From contig BSBN01000763.1 of the NCBI GenBank assembly GCA_027924645.1, positions 7,130,001-7,194,000 on the forward strand: 64,000 bases of DNA. Reading direction: 5' to 3'. Numbering within the stretch: position 1 is the stretch's first letter; the number at the start of each line of letters is the position of its first letter. The notes below the pieces were generated by a model. It saw only the letters and a program-made list of their open reading frames with translations, searched no databases and was not told the origin of the DNA. Positions 22,132 to 33,640 of the stretch are shown piece after piece. The position numbers and the translations under genes are program-made. The DNA comes from Cunninghamia lanceolata. Its lineage: Eukaryota; Streptophyta; Pinopsida; Cupressales; Cupressaceae.

Positions 22132-23563
22132 ATGACTCTCTGGCGTCCTTCTGCTCCAGTTCAACAACCAAATCTTACACCTCCTGTTATTCAACCAAAT
22201 CTTGTACGAGTGGAAGGAGAGAAAATGGACATCATTAGTAGCCTAAGGAGTTTCAAATTTGCACAAAAGGAAAGTCTTGATCAGTGGAGAAACGCGGCTG
22301 CTATCCTTGACGAAGAACACAAAGCGGATCTTGCAGCAGGAAGACCAGTACTACCACATCCCGCGTGGCAATAGATAATCCTGGCTCACAGGGTTTATTC
22401 AAGAAAGGGAAAAGGCGGTGCTACGGATCCTTTCTTTCAAGATCTTGATTCTGTAAAAGTTGGAGAAGTATCCAACATAGTTCAAGAAATTAAGATAGTT
22501 CCTGAAGTCAAGCAGGAAGAATTACAAGAAGAGGCAGTAATCCAGCCTAGAGCAATGGGTGATGCAAATAACAACAATCGCAATGATCCAAATCAAAGGC
22601 GACCACCACCATTGCCTTGGGGTAATAACATTCGACCTTTGGCCCTATAAGCACATCATGAGTTATCGAAGGGGTCAAGGAAGCACTTTCCTCGGTTCCA
22701 TGGCGATGGAACTCAACATCGTGATGAACACATCTCCGCATTCACAAGGCTTGTGCTGTTTTACATGTATCACATGAAGATGTTGCTATGCGTCTCTTCA
22801 TTGAGACTCTCATGGGAAATGCTACTGACTGGTTCAATCATCTAGAACCAGACATCATTACAAGTTGGGCAACAATGAGCGAGAAATTCTTGGCAAGGTT
22901 CAAGCCTGCCGAAGATGGTCACAGATTGTTCGCCCAACTCTCAAATTCAAAGATGGAGAACAATGAACCAATGAGGGAGTTTGTGGCAAGGTTTAATCAC
23001 CTGGTTACATGTTTTTCCCATATTCTTAATCCATCTTCGCAAATTCTATTGAGCAGTTTCATTAACGCTCTTCCTTCTGAGATAGCCTTCTTTTTAAGAT
23101 CGGCCAATGAAACAGAATTATCCAATGCACAAGAAAATGCCATCAAGTTGGAGGATGACATGATTACCTCTGGCAAGATGAAGACGGATTCAATCAGGCC
23201 TCTTGTTCAGAGTTCTGTGGATCCACTACTACATAAGGTAGCAAATGAAGTGATTATCATGAAGAGATAGTTGCCTACTCAGGGGCAACCCACGCAACAA
23301 CCATATCAGTCACCACAACAACAATACCAACCACAGCAACAGTACCAACCTCAGCAACCATATCAGCCCAAGAGGAATAATTTTTAGCCTTTCAATAATT
23401 ACAGGCCCAGGTTGCCAGCACCACCACCAAGACAAGCAGTTGATGCTGCTCAAAATGCAGTGTTTTGTTCCTTTCATGAGACTGATGCACATACTGGAGC
23501 CACATGTCCCAAAATTTTAAGAATGAATCAAATCATGGGATATGTTGATGCTGCACCTATTTG
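22132..23563 (+). pseudogene. Element C gag, frameshifted
   Basis: It starts near ATG 22132 (MTLWRPSAPVQQPN). It has a TAG at 22372, a frameshift at about 22650 and another near 22745. The clean block 22788-23270 shows the Retrotrans_gag pattern: MRLFIETLMGNATDWFNHL, W-MSEKFLARF, and MREFVARFNHL. A Gln/Pro repeat (QQPYQ units, 23280-23370) follows, then CSFHETDAHTGATC (about 23464-23510), a C-x2-H-x4-H-x4-C variant of a zinc knuckle. Stops are TAG or TGA. The product would be the structural Gag. Confidence 0.85.
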
Positions 23564-24008
23564 AAACAGTGTTCCTTCCCCAAGTGTGAATGTTGTCTTA
23601 CCACAGACAGACAACTTCGATGGCAACTCTACTACGAGATACTTCCAGAATGAACCCGTTATAATGAAGGAAGAACAAGACGATTTTCGTCAATATTCTC
23701 TTGCAGTGAATCATGAAAATCTCTTGACTCCTGTGTTCACACGTACTTAGCATTTTAAAGCATAGAAGGAAGGAGAGGATAGACAAAGACAAAAAGAAAA
23801 GGAGAAGGAAGTGGCTTCCACTTCTAATGCTTAGCCATCACGTGAAAATGTCCAGACTGCTCAAAATTCATCTTCAACGAATTTTGATATAGTGGATTCC
23901 ATGATGAAGACAAAGGTGTAGATTTCTCAACTTGAGTATCTTCAGGACCATCCAGATCAACTAGATAGAATTGTTAAGTATGTCAAAAAAGAGACTGTCG
24001 TACAACCA

Positions 24009-24449
24009 ATGCTGCTTGAATCTTCCGTTCCAGCAGGAGAGAAGCCAAAGCCCTTCTATATCTCTCTGTATATAGGAGGCCATAAGTTGAGCAATTGTAT
24101 CATTGATTCAGGAGCCTTAGACAACGTCATGCCTTTGCAGGTGATGAACGCTTTGGGACTCTCATGCACCAAAACGCATGACAAATGTTATTCGCTTGAG
24201 TCTAAATCAGTGCCATTGGTTGGACAATTGAAGGATGCTCAAGTGCAATTGGCGGCTTGCCTCAAGAAGAAAATAATGATGACTATCTTGGTAGCTGACA
24301 TTCCAGCCAGTTACGGGATGCTACTAAGTAGAAGCTTCTGCAAAGATCTCAGAGGAGAAATACAATTGGATTGGTCATCTGCGACCATTCCTTTAAAGAA
24401 AGACAGTTTCAAATTGGAACCAGAACCAAGTCACGGTTCACGGTGGTGA
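24009..24449 (+). pseudogene. Element C aspartic protease
   Basis: The 146-codon frame contains the retropepsin active site IIDSGALDNVMP (DSGA, against the more usual DSGS/T) and later ADIPASYGMLLSRSFCKDL, the ILG/LLGR-type second signature of Ty3/Gypsy proteases. It lies directly downstream of gag. In autonomous relatives this leads into reverse transcriptase; here it runs into an acidic region. The reading frame changes near the end (about 24445). Confidence 0.85.
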
Positions 24450-25579
24450 AATCTCAGGATCCTCAAGCACAAGTGTTATATCAAGAAACGGGTCCTGGTA
24501 CATATGTTATGCTATCTAAAATAACTGAAGAAAATCAAGAGGATGTCTATGTGGTTGACGAGTCAGAGGAAGAATCCAAAGAAATGTACAACTTACAAAC
24601 CTTTTTTGACGAAGAAGAAGTGCGACAATCTTCTCAAGAAAAAAACAATGATGAATCAGATTTGTTTTTCTCGTCTTTTGAAGGCTGGTTTGAAGAACCT
24701 GTGTCAGATATATCCGAAGGAGAGACCAAAGAATATTTGCAAGTGGAGTGAGAGCATGATCTTCTTTTTAAAGATGATTTCTTCCTGGAAGAATTTTTCA
24801 GAATTGGAGATCATATGGAAGTTTCATTATCAAATCTTAATTGTTTTCAACATCAATGGGAAAGTGATTCTTCAATAGAAGACATTGCAGACTTTTCTTT
24901 ACAATATATCCCGTCTTCACCTACATCTCAAGAATCTTTCATACATACTAGTGAAGAGGACGATGTTGAATCTGTCTATGAACCTATGCAAGAAAAAGAC
25001 TTCATTGATACTATGCAACCAGTATGAAACGCAACATATGAAGAGGTTGATGGAGAAGAGGAGTTCATGGAATATTCAATTCTAGTCACTAAAGAGGATG
25101 ATATTGAAAAGTCAGAGATTCTTGACAAATGCTTTGTGAGATACATCGTATGTGAAATTGATCAAGAAGATGAAGATGAAGAGGAAACATATAACTCAGA
25201 TGAATTTGTTTTTGATTCTACTCCTTTTACAGAAGAACAAAGATACATGAATGCTAAAGAGGAAGTGATGCTCAATATCTGCATTGAAGAAGATTACTCT
25301 ACAGAGGATGATGAAATTCCAGGTAATGAATGGGAAAGTGAACTGTCAGGTGAAGATGTTCAAGAGTTTAAGCATTCAGATCTTGATAATTCATCAGATT
25401 TTGGAGAGTGGATGGATGAAAACACAACCAATGAAGAAGCTCCTGAAGCACTGGAAAAATGGGCAACGACAGTTGTGGATCCTATAAGCCAAGAATCAGT
25501 AATGAGATTTGTGTATGAGCAGCTTGCACCTTTTCCAGAAGATGATGCATTGACTGAATACAGAGTTGCGTGTGTATAA
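24450..25579 (+). pseudogene. Element C acidic region after protease
   Basis: One frame runs from the end of protease to 25579 with stops at 24749-24751 and 25025-25027. It is extremely rich in Glu, Asp and Ser (DESEEESKE, DQEDEDEEE and similar) and ends LTEYRVACV. No reverse transcriptase motif is present. An acidic spacer before reverse transcriptase is seen in some plant Gypsy polyproteins, so this may be that spacer left behind after loss of the enzymes. Confidence 0.65.
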
Positions 25580-26173
25580 GATATAAATGAAACTCATATT
25601 CAATATGTGGTAATGACCATTGCCATAGATGTACTTTGGCCACAAGACTTTCCTGTATATCTTTAGAAGGAAGTTTTGTATCTTCACCTGTTGTAGAGGT
25701 TGCTTGCATTGGAGGAAGATGCTCCACCTAATCTCTGGCATATAATTCAGTTCCTCAGGAACTTCTCGTGGCCTGAACCTGAATACCCTCCCGAATCGTG
25801 GCTTTTTGAGGAGATGTTGCAGAGAAAGAAAAGTTTTGTGCTACCAAGACAATCCTCACAACTAAAGAGAGATGGTTCTTACTTTTCTGAGTCGATTGAT
25901 GGTTTTATGTGATAGTCCTAATTACATCTCATCCTTGCTCAGGAAATAGAGCGCGTGAAACACTTTTGTTTTCTCGTAATGTGTTTCCCCTTTCTGTAAT
26001 GTGTTTCCCCTTTCTGTAATGTGATCGTTATGTCGTAATGTTTTTCCTCTTTTCATAATGTGACAGTTGTGTTCCTTGTGTTGTGAAGGTCCAACTTCTT
26101 AGGTGATTTTAGGAAGTCCAGTTCTAGGTGATGTAGGGAAAGGTCTTGTTCTAGGTGATTAGGAAAGCAACCT
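25580..26173 (+). other. Element C interior 3' segment
   Basis: It holds a 70-codon frame (25700-25912, LWHIIQFLRNF and WPEPEYPP) of uncertain reality. It also holds a 20-bp tandem repeat (gtgtttcccctttctgtaat at 25981-26000 and 26001-26020, with diverged copies on each side). No polypurine tract as clean as in A or B is visible. Confidence 0.5.
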
Positions 26174-26276
26174 GACTCTATTGCCCAATGGATAAGGCAC
26201 TGGTCCAAGCTGCAAAATCCAGAGATTCTAGGTTCTCCTATGCTGTAAGTATCTGCCATGGTCCCCAGACAGAGCC
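26174..26276 (+). pseudogene. tRNA-Arg-like relic beside the 3' LTR
   Basis: GACTCTATTGCCCAATGGAT followed by AAGGCACTGGTC and CCAGAGATTCTAGGTTC closely follows the acceptor stem, D arm, anticodon-stem 3' side and T-arm start of plant tRNA-Arg as I remember it. The anticodon loop has extra bases, and about 24 bases separate GGTTC from GTCCCCAGACAGAGCC, which matches the tRNA 3' half. GACTCT and CAGAGCC can partly re-form an acceptor stem. It ends four bases before the 3' LTR. It cannot be a working tRNA. Confidence 0.6.
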
Positions 26277-28444
26277 AATTGTTGTACCCAACCAAAATTT
26301 TTGCTTCATTAAGGCATTTTGAAACAAGTCTAGAAAATTTTTCGTCAAAAAGTCAAAAAAGCAAAATTTCTAAAAATAGAAAATAGAAATTTCTAAAAAT
26401 AGATGTCAGATTAGGTTTTATGGGTTTCTTGAGATATGGATATTGGCAAAACTTTCTAAAAATAGAATCTCCAACTCAGGTGCCGCGCTCGATTCTCATT
26501 GGTCGATTTTGCTTCACGATCGGCGCGGTTTAGACGCAATCTTCAAACGACCAAGTTTTCTCTAATGGGTCATTTCTACTTTTTTAGAAGGTGAAGCATG
26601 AGCTTGAAAGTCATCAATAGAGGAAAGTTCACCTGCTAGAGCTCGTCGACAAATTTTCAATGCTGTTCAAACGACGCAGAACTGACAAATAGTCGTCGAC
26701 TCGACGATTCAAGCAAAACGATGCAAGATGGATCCAAGGTGAATTAAAAAGTTGGAAAATCATAAATTTGACTAAGTCTAGTGAAACCAGGTGCCCCAGG
26801 TGGCTTGGGTCACCCAACTTCTCCTGTGTTAGTTTTTTTTCACGTTTTTTGAGAAACGTCGAAAATGCTTCAGTTAGCTCTTTCCCAGTTGGTCAAACTT
26901 GGTCAAACTCAGTCAAAAGTCAGTCAAAGCTAGGATTTCATCACAGATATGTTCAAACTACTCAGATCACCCTCCATCCCGCCTCGACAGTCATTAGAAC
27001 AACTGAAATCGAAGATCGAATAGGACCGGTGGGCACAGAAATCGAGAAAAGGTACAAAATTGAAAATTTTTAGAAAATTTTCTAAGTGTTGGCAAAACAG
27101 GTGCCCCAAGTGGCTTGGAGTGCCCAAACTCTCCAGAGTTAGTTTATTTTTGAAGATTTTCTTGAAAAACATGAATCTCCTTCCATCAGCCTGTTCTAGT
27201 TCAGATCAGATCAGTTTGGCACATTTTTTGAGGCAAACGGAAGGTACAATCAACTCAATTTTCATCAAGCCTACCTATTTTCCAGATCATCAGACTCATT
27301 TTCATCCTAGTTGGCAGAAATTGAAAGCCAAATAGGGGTCCTGTGCCACCAGAACGTGCACACAAACCAAGAAATTGAAGAAGTTGAAAAAATTGAAAAA
27401 ATGGCTAAGTGTTGGGAAACCAAGCATCCTAGGTGACTTGGGGTGCCCAACTTGAGTAGTGTTGGAATATTTTCATGTTCACAGTGCTTTCTGACATGTT
27501 TTGTTACCAATCTTTGCCCGTTGGCAGTTTTCGAGAGGTCAAACTTGGTCAAACGATGTCAGATCGTCAGTCGGAGGTAGGGGATGGATTCTTAGCTGCT
27601 CAATCTCCAAAATGTCAGGATCAGTCAGCTTTTTCAGTCAATGGTGACATTTTTCTTCCTTGTTGAAGTTGGACACAGGCCATATTTAAGTCAAAACGAG
27701 TGTTGAAGTGTCGAAAATGAAGTAAAATTTGCTAGCACTTCTTTCAACTCACGTGTTTGATGACATCATCAAAAGAAGATATTTTCGTTATCTTGCACAT
27801 GAAGCCATATGCAGCTACAAAATAGGGATTCTTCCTATTCGAAGACATCCACTTGGATTTATGCTTTAAAAGTTGCTTTCTTCATGGATGAGGGTGAAGT
27901 TTTATTCTCACACAAATAAAGCTGCTTTTTCGCCCTAAAGATTTATAAAGACAAGCAATTGGCTTCTTTATTTCATTATCTTTTGCAGGTTGCATCCAAA
28001 GGAAGATTTTTATTTTTCTTTCAACAAAGATTGGAAGACCCAAACCAAGTGCTTTTTTAGCGTTCTTCATAATTTCGGATTGAGGAAGAAGAGAGGCTTG
28101 CTTTTTTAGGGTCCTTGTTTCAAGGGGATCATTTTTCAGAAATCCGACCAGAGCTTTTTCAGTTTTTGTCGAGATGGGTCCATCCAGATTATTATCCTCT
28201 TGAAGATTGGAGTTTTGCTTTTTTTTAGGAAATTGCTTTTTTCCTACTTTTTCAAGAAAATCTCTGCTTTTTCAAAATTCGGCAATCTGGGTTGCTTCGA
28301 AACAGAATTGTCTAAAAAACCCATGTGCCAGCTTTTTTAGCTCACACTCTGCTTTTTCTAAAAATCAGCAAATAATTTTCAGCCATTTGTCCAAGATTTT
28401 TTCTAGCATAGGCGTGTTCACAGTTGATTTTCAAATCTTCCAAT

Positions 28445-29731
28445 ATGCAGTACTCTCCAACACAAATGAGGCACAAAACGACATTGGTTCACGATTACCT
28501 GAGAACTTGTGAAACTAACTTGCATAAAGTTCTTCCAGTAATCAATTTACACTCTTTGGAGAATGCAGGGAATAATGCTATCAGTAATCTTGGATACTCT
28601 GGTTTGCTTGCAGCAACATCCTTTCCTATCATAGTGCAAAGTATCGAGTTTGTGATTGCTTGCATGACGCATTACAACTTGGTCACAAGAGAAATCCAAT
28701 CAAGAGATGGACGTGTGCTTTGCAGCCTTAGGCCAAATGACATAGAGAAGTGTTTTACAATACCTATTTGGAGAGAAAACTTAACTGTTTCACTTAAAGA
28801 ATGCAAGAGGGTTTGGAACAATGATAAAGAAAAATACAGAAAAAAGATTGGTCAGAGATGGTTAAAAGAGAAGAAGAATGTCATGCCAAAGAATGTTGGA
28901 CGTGGAGAATTCAAGGAGGAACATGCAATAATGATTACTCTGCTAAGTCAGATCATGGGTCAAGCAGATGCAAACAAGTTCCAGCCTTGGATGTTTTACA
29001 TCATGTCCCAAATTGTTGATGGAACTGAATTCTATGATTGGTCGGCACTCATCAGTGATAGTCTCCACCAACAAATAATTGATTTTCAAAGGGCTCATGA
29101 ATTCCACATGATATCATACCTTGTGTATTTGATGGCTTTTCAGGGTCAATTCAGAGGTTTGAATGTTGTTGGAACTCTGGGTACTCAGCATGTGTATCAT
29201 CATTTGCCACAGTTAGAGATCTCTCAAGCAGAACGACATTACAGGCGAGTGAATGATGCATTCTTGATGCATGTAGTGCGAGATATGGACAACGAGTTGC
29301 ATATATAGTTTTCAGCAGAGGCTAGAATAGCAATGGCAGAATGCGCTGATTGGTTTATTCAATTTCCCACTTTTTCCTACATCAGAGTATATGGCTTCTC
29401 AGGAGAGCCAGCCATGTTGCCACGGTATCCTACAGATGAAATAGCATTTATGGAATTTTTGAGGCAAGCCTATGAAGTTCACACATTTTTGCGTAGCAGA
29501 CGCAAGACAGCTTTCAATTTTCCACTTGGGATGAGTATTTATAGATGTAGATCTAGAGCAGATGCTAAGGCAATTGGTAATGAATCATCCAAATATGGTC
29601 TTAAGTTTTTTGACAGGAGATTTTCATATGATCCGCATGGTGTTTATGCATCACATCTTGGACAGAATTGTACGCACAAGTTTGCAGTTGAAGACTTCTG
29701 GGCTAATTGTGCTGATGAGTTTAAAGTGTGA
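28445..29731 (+). pseudogene. Element C U3 ORF, 3' LTR copy (one stop codon)
   Basis: The frame is open from ATG 28445 through the point where the 5' copy is shifted, and is broken only by a TAG at 29306-29308 (the 5' LTR has TGG, Trp). It then runs to the shared stop at 29731. Of 428 codons, a single nonsense change is the only visible lesion. The two LTR copies are broken at different places, so the LTR that gave rise to both carried an intact ORF when the element inserted. Product unknown. Confidence 0.8.
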
Positions 29732-30202
29732 GAACGCAGTTACAACAGATTCACTCTTCAGCAGATGTTTGATAGCCTATCAGAAGATATAGATGGTTGC
29801 CAGTGGTGAAGAAATGTTAGAGAATCAGAATATAGTTCTAGAGAGTATCAGTGTTCCTGGTAGAGATGCAGTCACTCGCTTTTTAGAAGATATTGTTTCC
29901 TAGAATATCAACGAATGACATCACCAAAAAGCTAGAATGTTGATGAGGATGCATTTCAAAATAAAGCAGCTTTAAAACATATGCTTTTTGTTTTAAAGCA
30001 TGTGCTTTCATCCTAAGCTCATCCATTCTATATTTAGAAAAGAAATCACCTTGTGATAGTTGGAATCTTCTTTTCTTTAAAGCAGATTGTTTTAAAGCAT
30101 TTGTTTATTGTATCTTTGTCTTAGAATAGTAATAAAGCTTCTGAGTTGGCAAGTTAGGGTTAATCAAGGAGATTTTAGGGTTCACTACTCCTTTGATTTT
30201 AG

Positions 30203-30211
30203 TATAAATAA
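30203..30211 (+). promoter_or_regulatory. Element C 3' LTR TATA box
   Basis: TATAAATAA, in the same position as in the 5' LTR. Confidence 0.6.
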
Positions 30212-30884
30212 GGGCATCCTTGCCCATTGTAATAGAGCTACTTTTGTGATAGCAAATTTGCTGTGCCGATTCTAGCCTGCGGATCTTGTTATTCTAAGTG
30301 TTGTTCACTTTGTGTTTATTGTTCTTCAGTGTTTGATCGCTTGTTGTATGCCTACCTTTTGCTGCAACATTGTTGTCTTGGAGTTGTGCAAACTTTATGA
30401 TATCGAATAGAAGTCTCATGCTTATTTTGCTATGATATTCTATCTAGATTCATCAAGTTATTGTTGTTAGATGTGTAGGTTTTTACAGCTTTCATTTCAG
30501 ATTTAATCATTAAAGTACTTTTAGTCTTGTGGTGTAAACTTGGAGGAAAACTGCTTAAGTTTTTGTGTTAACAATCATTCTTTGTTCACTTTCAATTTCC
30601 TTTCCTCTGAATTTACTCAGGAGATTGAAAGCATTGTTAGTCTTTGCTTAGTTGTAGTAGAAGTTTTAAAAAGGGAAAAAACCTCTTCTGCAACGTTTAG
30701 AGTTTTATAACCTTGTGCTCGCAGCTGAGAATCATAAAGAAGATAGGCGAAGTTTCATTTAATTATCTTTTCAGTGAACATCAGCAAGAAAGGGAACTCC
30801 CCCTTCCACTAGGAGAGTAGTTTATCTGTGCATAGCTGTCCGTTTCCAAATCACATTCTAGAGGTGCGAATTGAAACGCCAACA

Positions 30885-31045
30885 ATATCACAACAAGGGA
30901 AACTAGATTGGAAATATCCCTAGTCACACTAACAAATTGTAACCTCAATTTTAGAAAAGAAACCTTGAAAAATATGAACAAAAGAAACTCTTACCCACAC
31001 AAGATTCTTGATGTGCCAAATGTAGTTGTGCTCGAATGATTTATT
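30885..31045. other. End of Copia D LTR and short spacer
   Basis: ATATC at 30885-30889 is the right TSD of element C. Copia D LTR sequence continues to about 30934 (CTAACA). The remaining 110 bases to the LINE tail are unassigned. Confidence 0.5.
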
Positions 31046-31448
31046 GTTTTTTATAAAGTAAGCAGCAAAAAAGAGTGTCGATCCCATTACATATCAGCCA
31101 AAAAGGCACACCAGAGATCCATCAAACATCCATAAAAGATAAACAGACCCAAGCAAAAAGAAACAGCTAAACAACCCCAGACCAGGACACAAAGGACCGA
31201 TAGTAGACCAACAACAGACCAACAACTAAAAGCACAAAAAAGCCCCAACGACTAATTGAACAATTGGTCCCAATCTTCGGCCAGGAATTGGTAGAGATCT
31301 TGGTACTCCTTGAGCTCTTGTCTTTCATGCCCTGACTAGTAAGTTCAACATCCTGGAGGACTGCAAAAGTGGTGGCCAACCGGTGCATAACTTTCACTGA
31401 GAACTTGGCCAGAATCTTGAACTTCCTCTCCAACTCAATGAGTCTAAC
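31046..31448 (-). pseudogene. LINE L2, 3' end of post-RNase H coding tail
   Basis: A minus-strand frame of about 90 codons (31433-31167) begins MERKFKILAKFSVKVMHRL and is homologous to the LINE L1 tail at 4100-3891. Its upstream half lies beyond element E at 36566; across the empty site the frame reads EIEALS into LIELERKFK. The final 120 bases are untranslated and end near a T-rich stretch at about 31045 (minus-strand A-rich tail). Confidence 0.7.
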
Positions 31449-32844
31449 TGGTGCAGGGGCACCTAGATACTTTAGTTAATTTCATGTTCATTTTGATGTT
31501 TTGGTGGTGTATAAGGTCCAAGCGACCAATTGTAAGGCCTAGTGCCATGTGTGAGTCCGAGTGGAATAAATCTAGGACAAGTTGTATTGTCTGGTAGTTA
31601 AAGAGCAAATGCATTGTAATTGAGTGGGTTGATAGTTGCAGAATGGTTGGCATTCCCACCGATGCAAACTGTCACTAACAGAACATGTATAAATAGTTTA
31701 GCGAACAGGAAAGAAGTAGAGTAAGAGAGTAGTATAGTAATTGTGTGGTGACTCATGGTAGAACAACAGTAAGAAGATAGAAGAGTTGTTTTAGTGCAAA
31801 AGTTTCTAAAAGTAAATAAAAGATCCTATTTTGTTTTGTGTTCTTTCACCGTGTCACTGTAGTTAGTTTCTATTTTGTCATTCGGATGGATTACTGAGCC
31901 ATTCCACTGACGAGATTTCTTCAAAATCAGTGGAATGGATCAATCTGTATAGTTTGTGTTTTTTTTGTTTTTGTTTATGCTCCGTGTCAGGATCGAGCGT
32001 GGGATGTGCTAGTCGAGCCTAGCATCTCTACGTGCTAGGGTTTTGAGAAGAGAGAAAGTGTTTGCATTATAGAGTTTGTTATCGGTAGGACAATAACCGT
32101 CAGAGAGAGCCCAGATGATGGTAGTCTGGTCAGAAAAGCAAGAAGTGCTAAGTCCTATGTCAGAGAGACTTAAGCATCGGAGTGATAAGTTCTTATGAGG
32201 TCGATGATAATTGTCTTACCGAAGTTGAAGAGTGGTTGAAGTGACAAGTATATCAACGTAGCATCGACCTATTGCTCGTTAGAAGTTTTAGTTCACCGAC
32301 GGTTGAAATCATGTCGAAGAAAGGAGGTCCCACCAAATGCATATCGTCAATGTATATTGAGATTGTATGTGGCGAAACATACAACTGGTGACCAGGTGTA
32401 ATGGTGAATCGGTGCATATGAACTTTAGTCCACTGGTGATAACAAGTCAAGAGATGTATATGAGTTGATTTTAACAAAGCATCGGTATATCAGTGTAGTG
32501 AATCCTAAAGTGGCCGATAGAAATTGTTTGGCCAACAAGTTAGGTTCAAAGGTGATAAGCGAAGTTCAAAGGCCGATGAGTCAATGTCAGAAGGGACATC
32601 GGGGTGATTGGTACATTGGAGAGAAGTTTGGAATGAAGGATGATAGTGTTCTTCTTGCTAAAAGGCAAGAAACATAAATTTTCCGTCGGAGAGAGTTGTG
32701 ATGTCGAGATAACAACTCTGAAGATTGCCGATAGTAATTTCCTTGTCGATAGGTACAATCAGTTCCTAAGGTTCAATGGTTCAACCGGTTCAATAGTTCA
32801 TAATTTGATCTGTTTTGTCTGCTTCCATTGTGCGCTCTGCATCA
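31449..32844 (+). repeat. Element E 5' LTR
   Basis: A 1396-bp direct repeat of 35161-36560. It contains a TATA box, TATAAATAG, at 31688-31696 (also at 35400-35408 in the 3' LTR) and a possible polyadenylation signal (taaataaaagatcc) at about 31814. Confidence 0.93.
31688..31696 (+). promoter_or_regulatory. Element E LTR TATA box
   Basis: TATAAATAG preceded by aacatg; conserved in the 3' LTR at 35400-35408. It lies about 240 bases after the LTR start. Confidence 0.65.
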
Positions 32845-32847
32845 TAT

Positions 32848-32859
32848 TGGTATCAGAGC
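32848..32859 (+). promoter_or_regulatory. Element E primer-binding site
   Basis: TGGTATCAGAGC, three bases after the LTR end. It is an exact match to the common plant initiator tRNA-Met primer-binding site. Confidence 0.9.
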
Positions 32860-32882
32860 CAATATTTGAATTGAAGCAGTGT

Positions 32883-33640
32883 ATGTCAGACATGGAGATA
32901 GAAACTGAGGCTAGCACAATGCCTCCCAAGTCTATGAGCAAAGAAGCCATCAAGAAGATGGTAGAAGAGATGCTTGAAGCAAGGTTGAAAGAAGAGAGGC
33001 CCAAGGGTAAGAGTAAAGAGGATGGAAGTGCTTCTGATACAGAAGAAGAAGAAGAGGCAGAGGAGAGTCCTCAAGGACAAGATATGTCTGCAGACCAAAA
33101 GACATTCTTGAATGTACTTAAAGGTGCTCATAGAGATAGTGGTAATCCAAAGATGGATATTCCTACATTCAATGGGAAACTAGATGGAGATGCCCTCATG
33201 GATTGGATTGAAGCCATGTGTAACTATTTTGACTTCAAGGAGTATAGTGACAGCAAGAAAGTCAAGTTTGCTAAGACAAGATTGAGAGGTTTTGCCCTAG
33301 TTTGGTGGAACTATATGCAAGGGGAAAGAGAGAAAGTTGGAAAGAACCCTATCACCAAATGGAGTAGAATGGTGGCCATGCTGAGAAACAAGTTCATGCC
33401 ATCTGACTATGAGTTGCAGACCATTAGGAAGTTTAATCATCTTAGACAAAAGGATATGGATGTGGCTACATATACTGAAGAATTTCATAGATTGAGCATG
33501 AGAGTCAATCACAAGGAGGAGAAAGAGATGGTGGCCAGATATCTCGATGGGTTGAGGTATAACATACAAGATGAATTCAGTATAGTGGTCCCTAAAATAG
33601 TGGATGATGTTTTCAACTAGCCGCTAGGGCTGAGGGGAAG
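32883..33640 (+). pseudogene. Element E gag
   Basis: It starts at ATG 32883, just after the PBS (MSDMEIETEASTMPPKSM). An acidic Lys/Glu-rich N-terminus is followed by the Retrotrans_gag core: IPTFNGKLDGDALMDWIEAM, LRGFALVWWNYM, W-MVAMLRNKFMPSDY, and FNHLRQKDMDVATYTEEF. The frame is open to a TAG at 33618; one extra base just before it shifts the frame, and the sequence continues AARAEGKLKRK in another frame. The product would be the structural Gag of a Ty3/Gypsy element. Confidence 0.88.

Larger units (their letters stand above)
17522..30884 (+). mobile_element. LTR retrotransposon C (Ty3/Gypsy) with giant LTRs
   Basis: The element is 13,363 bp, inserted in the LTR of Copia D, with TSD ATATC on both sides (17517-17521 and 30885-30889). 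LTRs are 17522-22063 and 26280-30884, with TGTTG...CAACA ends; the first LTR begins TATTG, a G-to-A change. The 4.2-kb interior holds gag, aspartic protease and a long acidic region, but no reverse transcriptase, RNase H or integrase motif. Each LTR also carries an ORF of about 428 codons in U3. By a rough eye count over the ORF the LTRs differ at a few percent of sites. It is non-autonomous and currently broken. Confidence 0.93.
26280..30884 (+). repeat. Element C 3' LTR (4605 bp)
   Basis: It is a direct repeat of 17522-22063, starting TGTTGTACCCAACC and ending GAAACGCCAACA, followed by TSD ATATC. It is about 60 bases longer than the 5' copy, partly from an extra segment near 28060-28105. 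It carries the same direct-repeat block, U3 ORF and TATA box (30203-30211). Confidence 0.95.
6841..30934 (-). mobile_element. Decayed Copia element D, split by elements A and C
   Basis: On the minus strand, from high to low coordinates, it reads: LTR (30934-30885, then 17521-17138), primer-binding site (17137-17126), leader (about 17125-15380), gag (15379-14794, continuing at 7285), zinc knuckle, and the start of protease ending at about 6841. Element C lies in the LTR and element A lies in gag, each with a 5-bp TSD. Integrase, reverse transcriptase and the second LTR are missing, so the element is truncated. The LTR outer limit near 30934 (TGTTAG... on the minus strand) is a guess; the rest is well supported by protein motifs. 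Confidence 0.75.

Noticed and set aside
26174..26276. A functional tRNA gene
   Set aside because: The anticodon loop is enlarged and about 24 bases interrupt the T loop, so it cannot fold as a normal tRNA.
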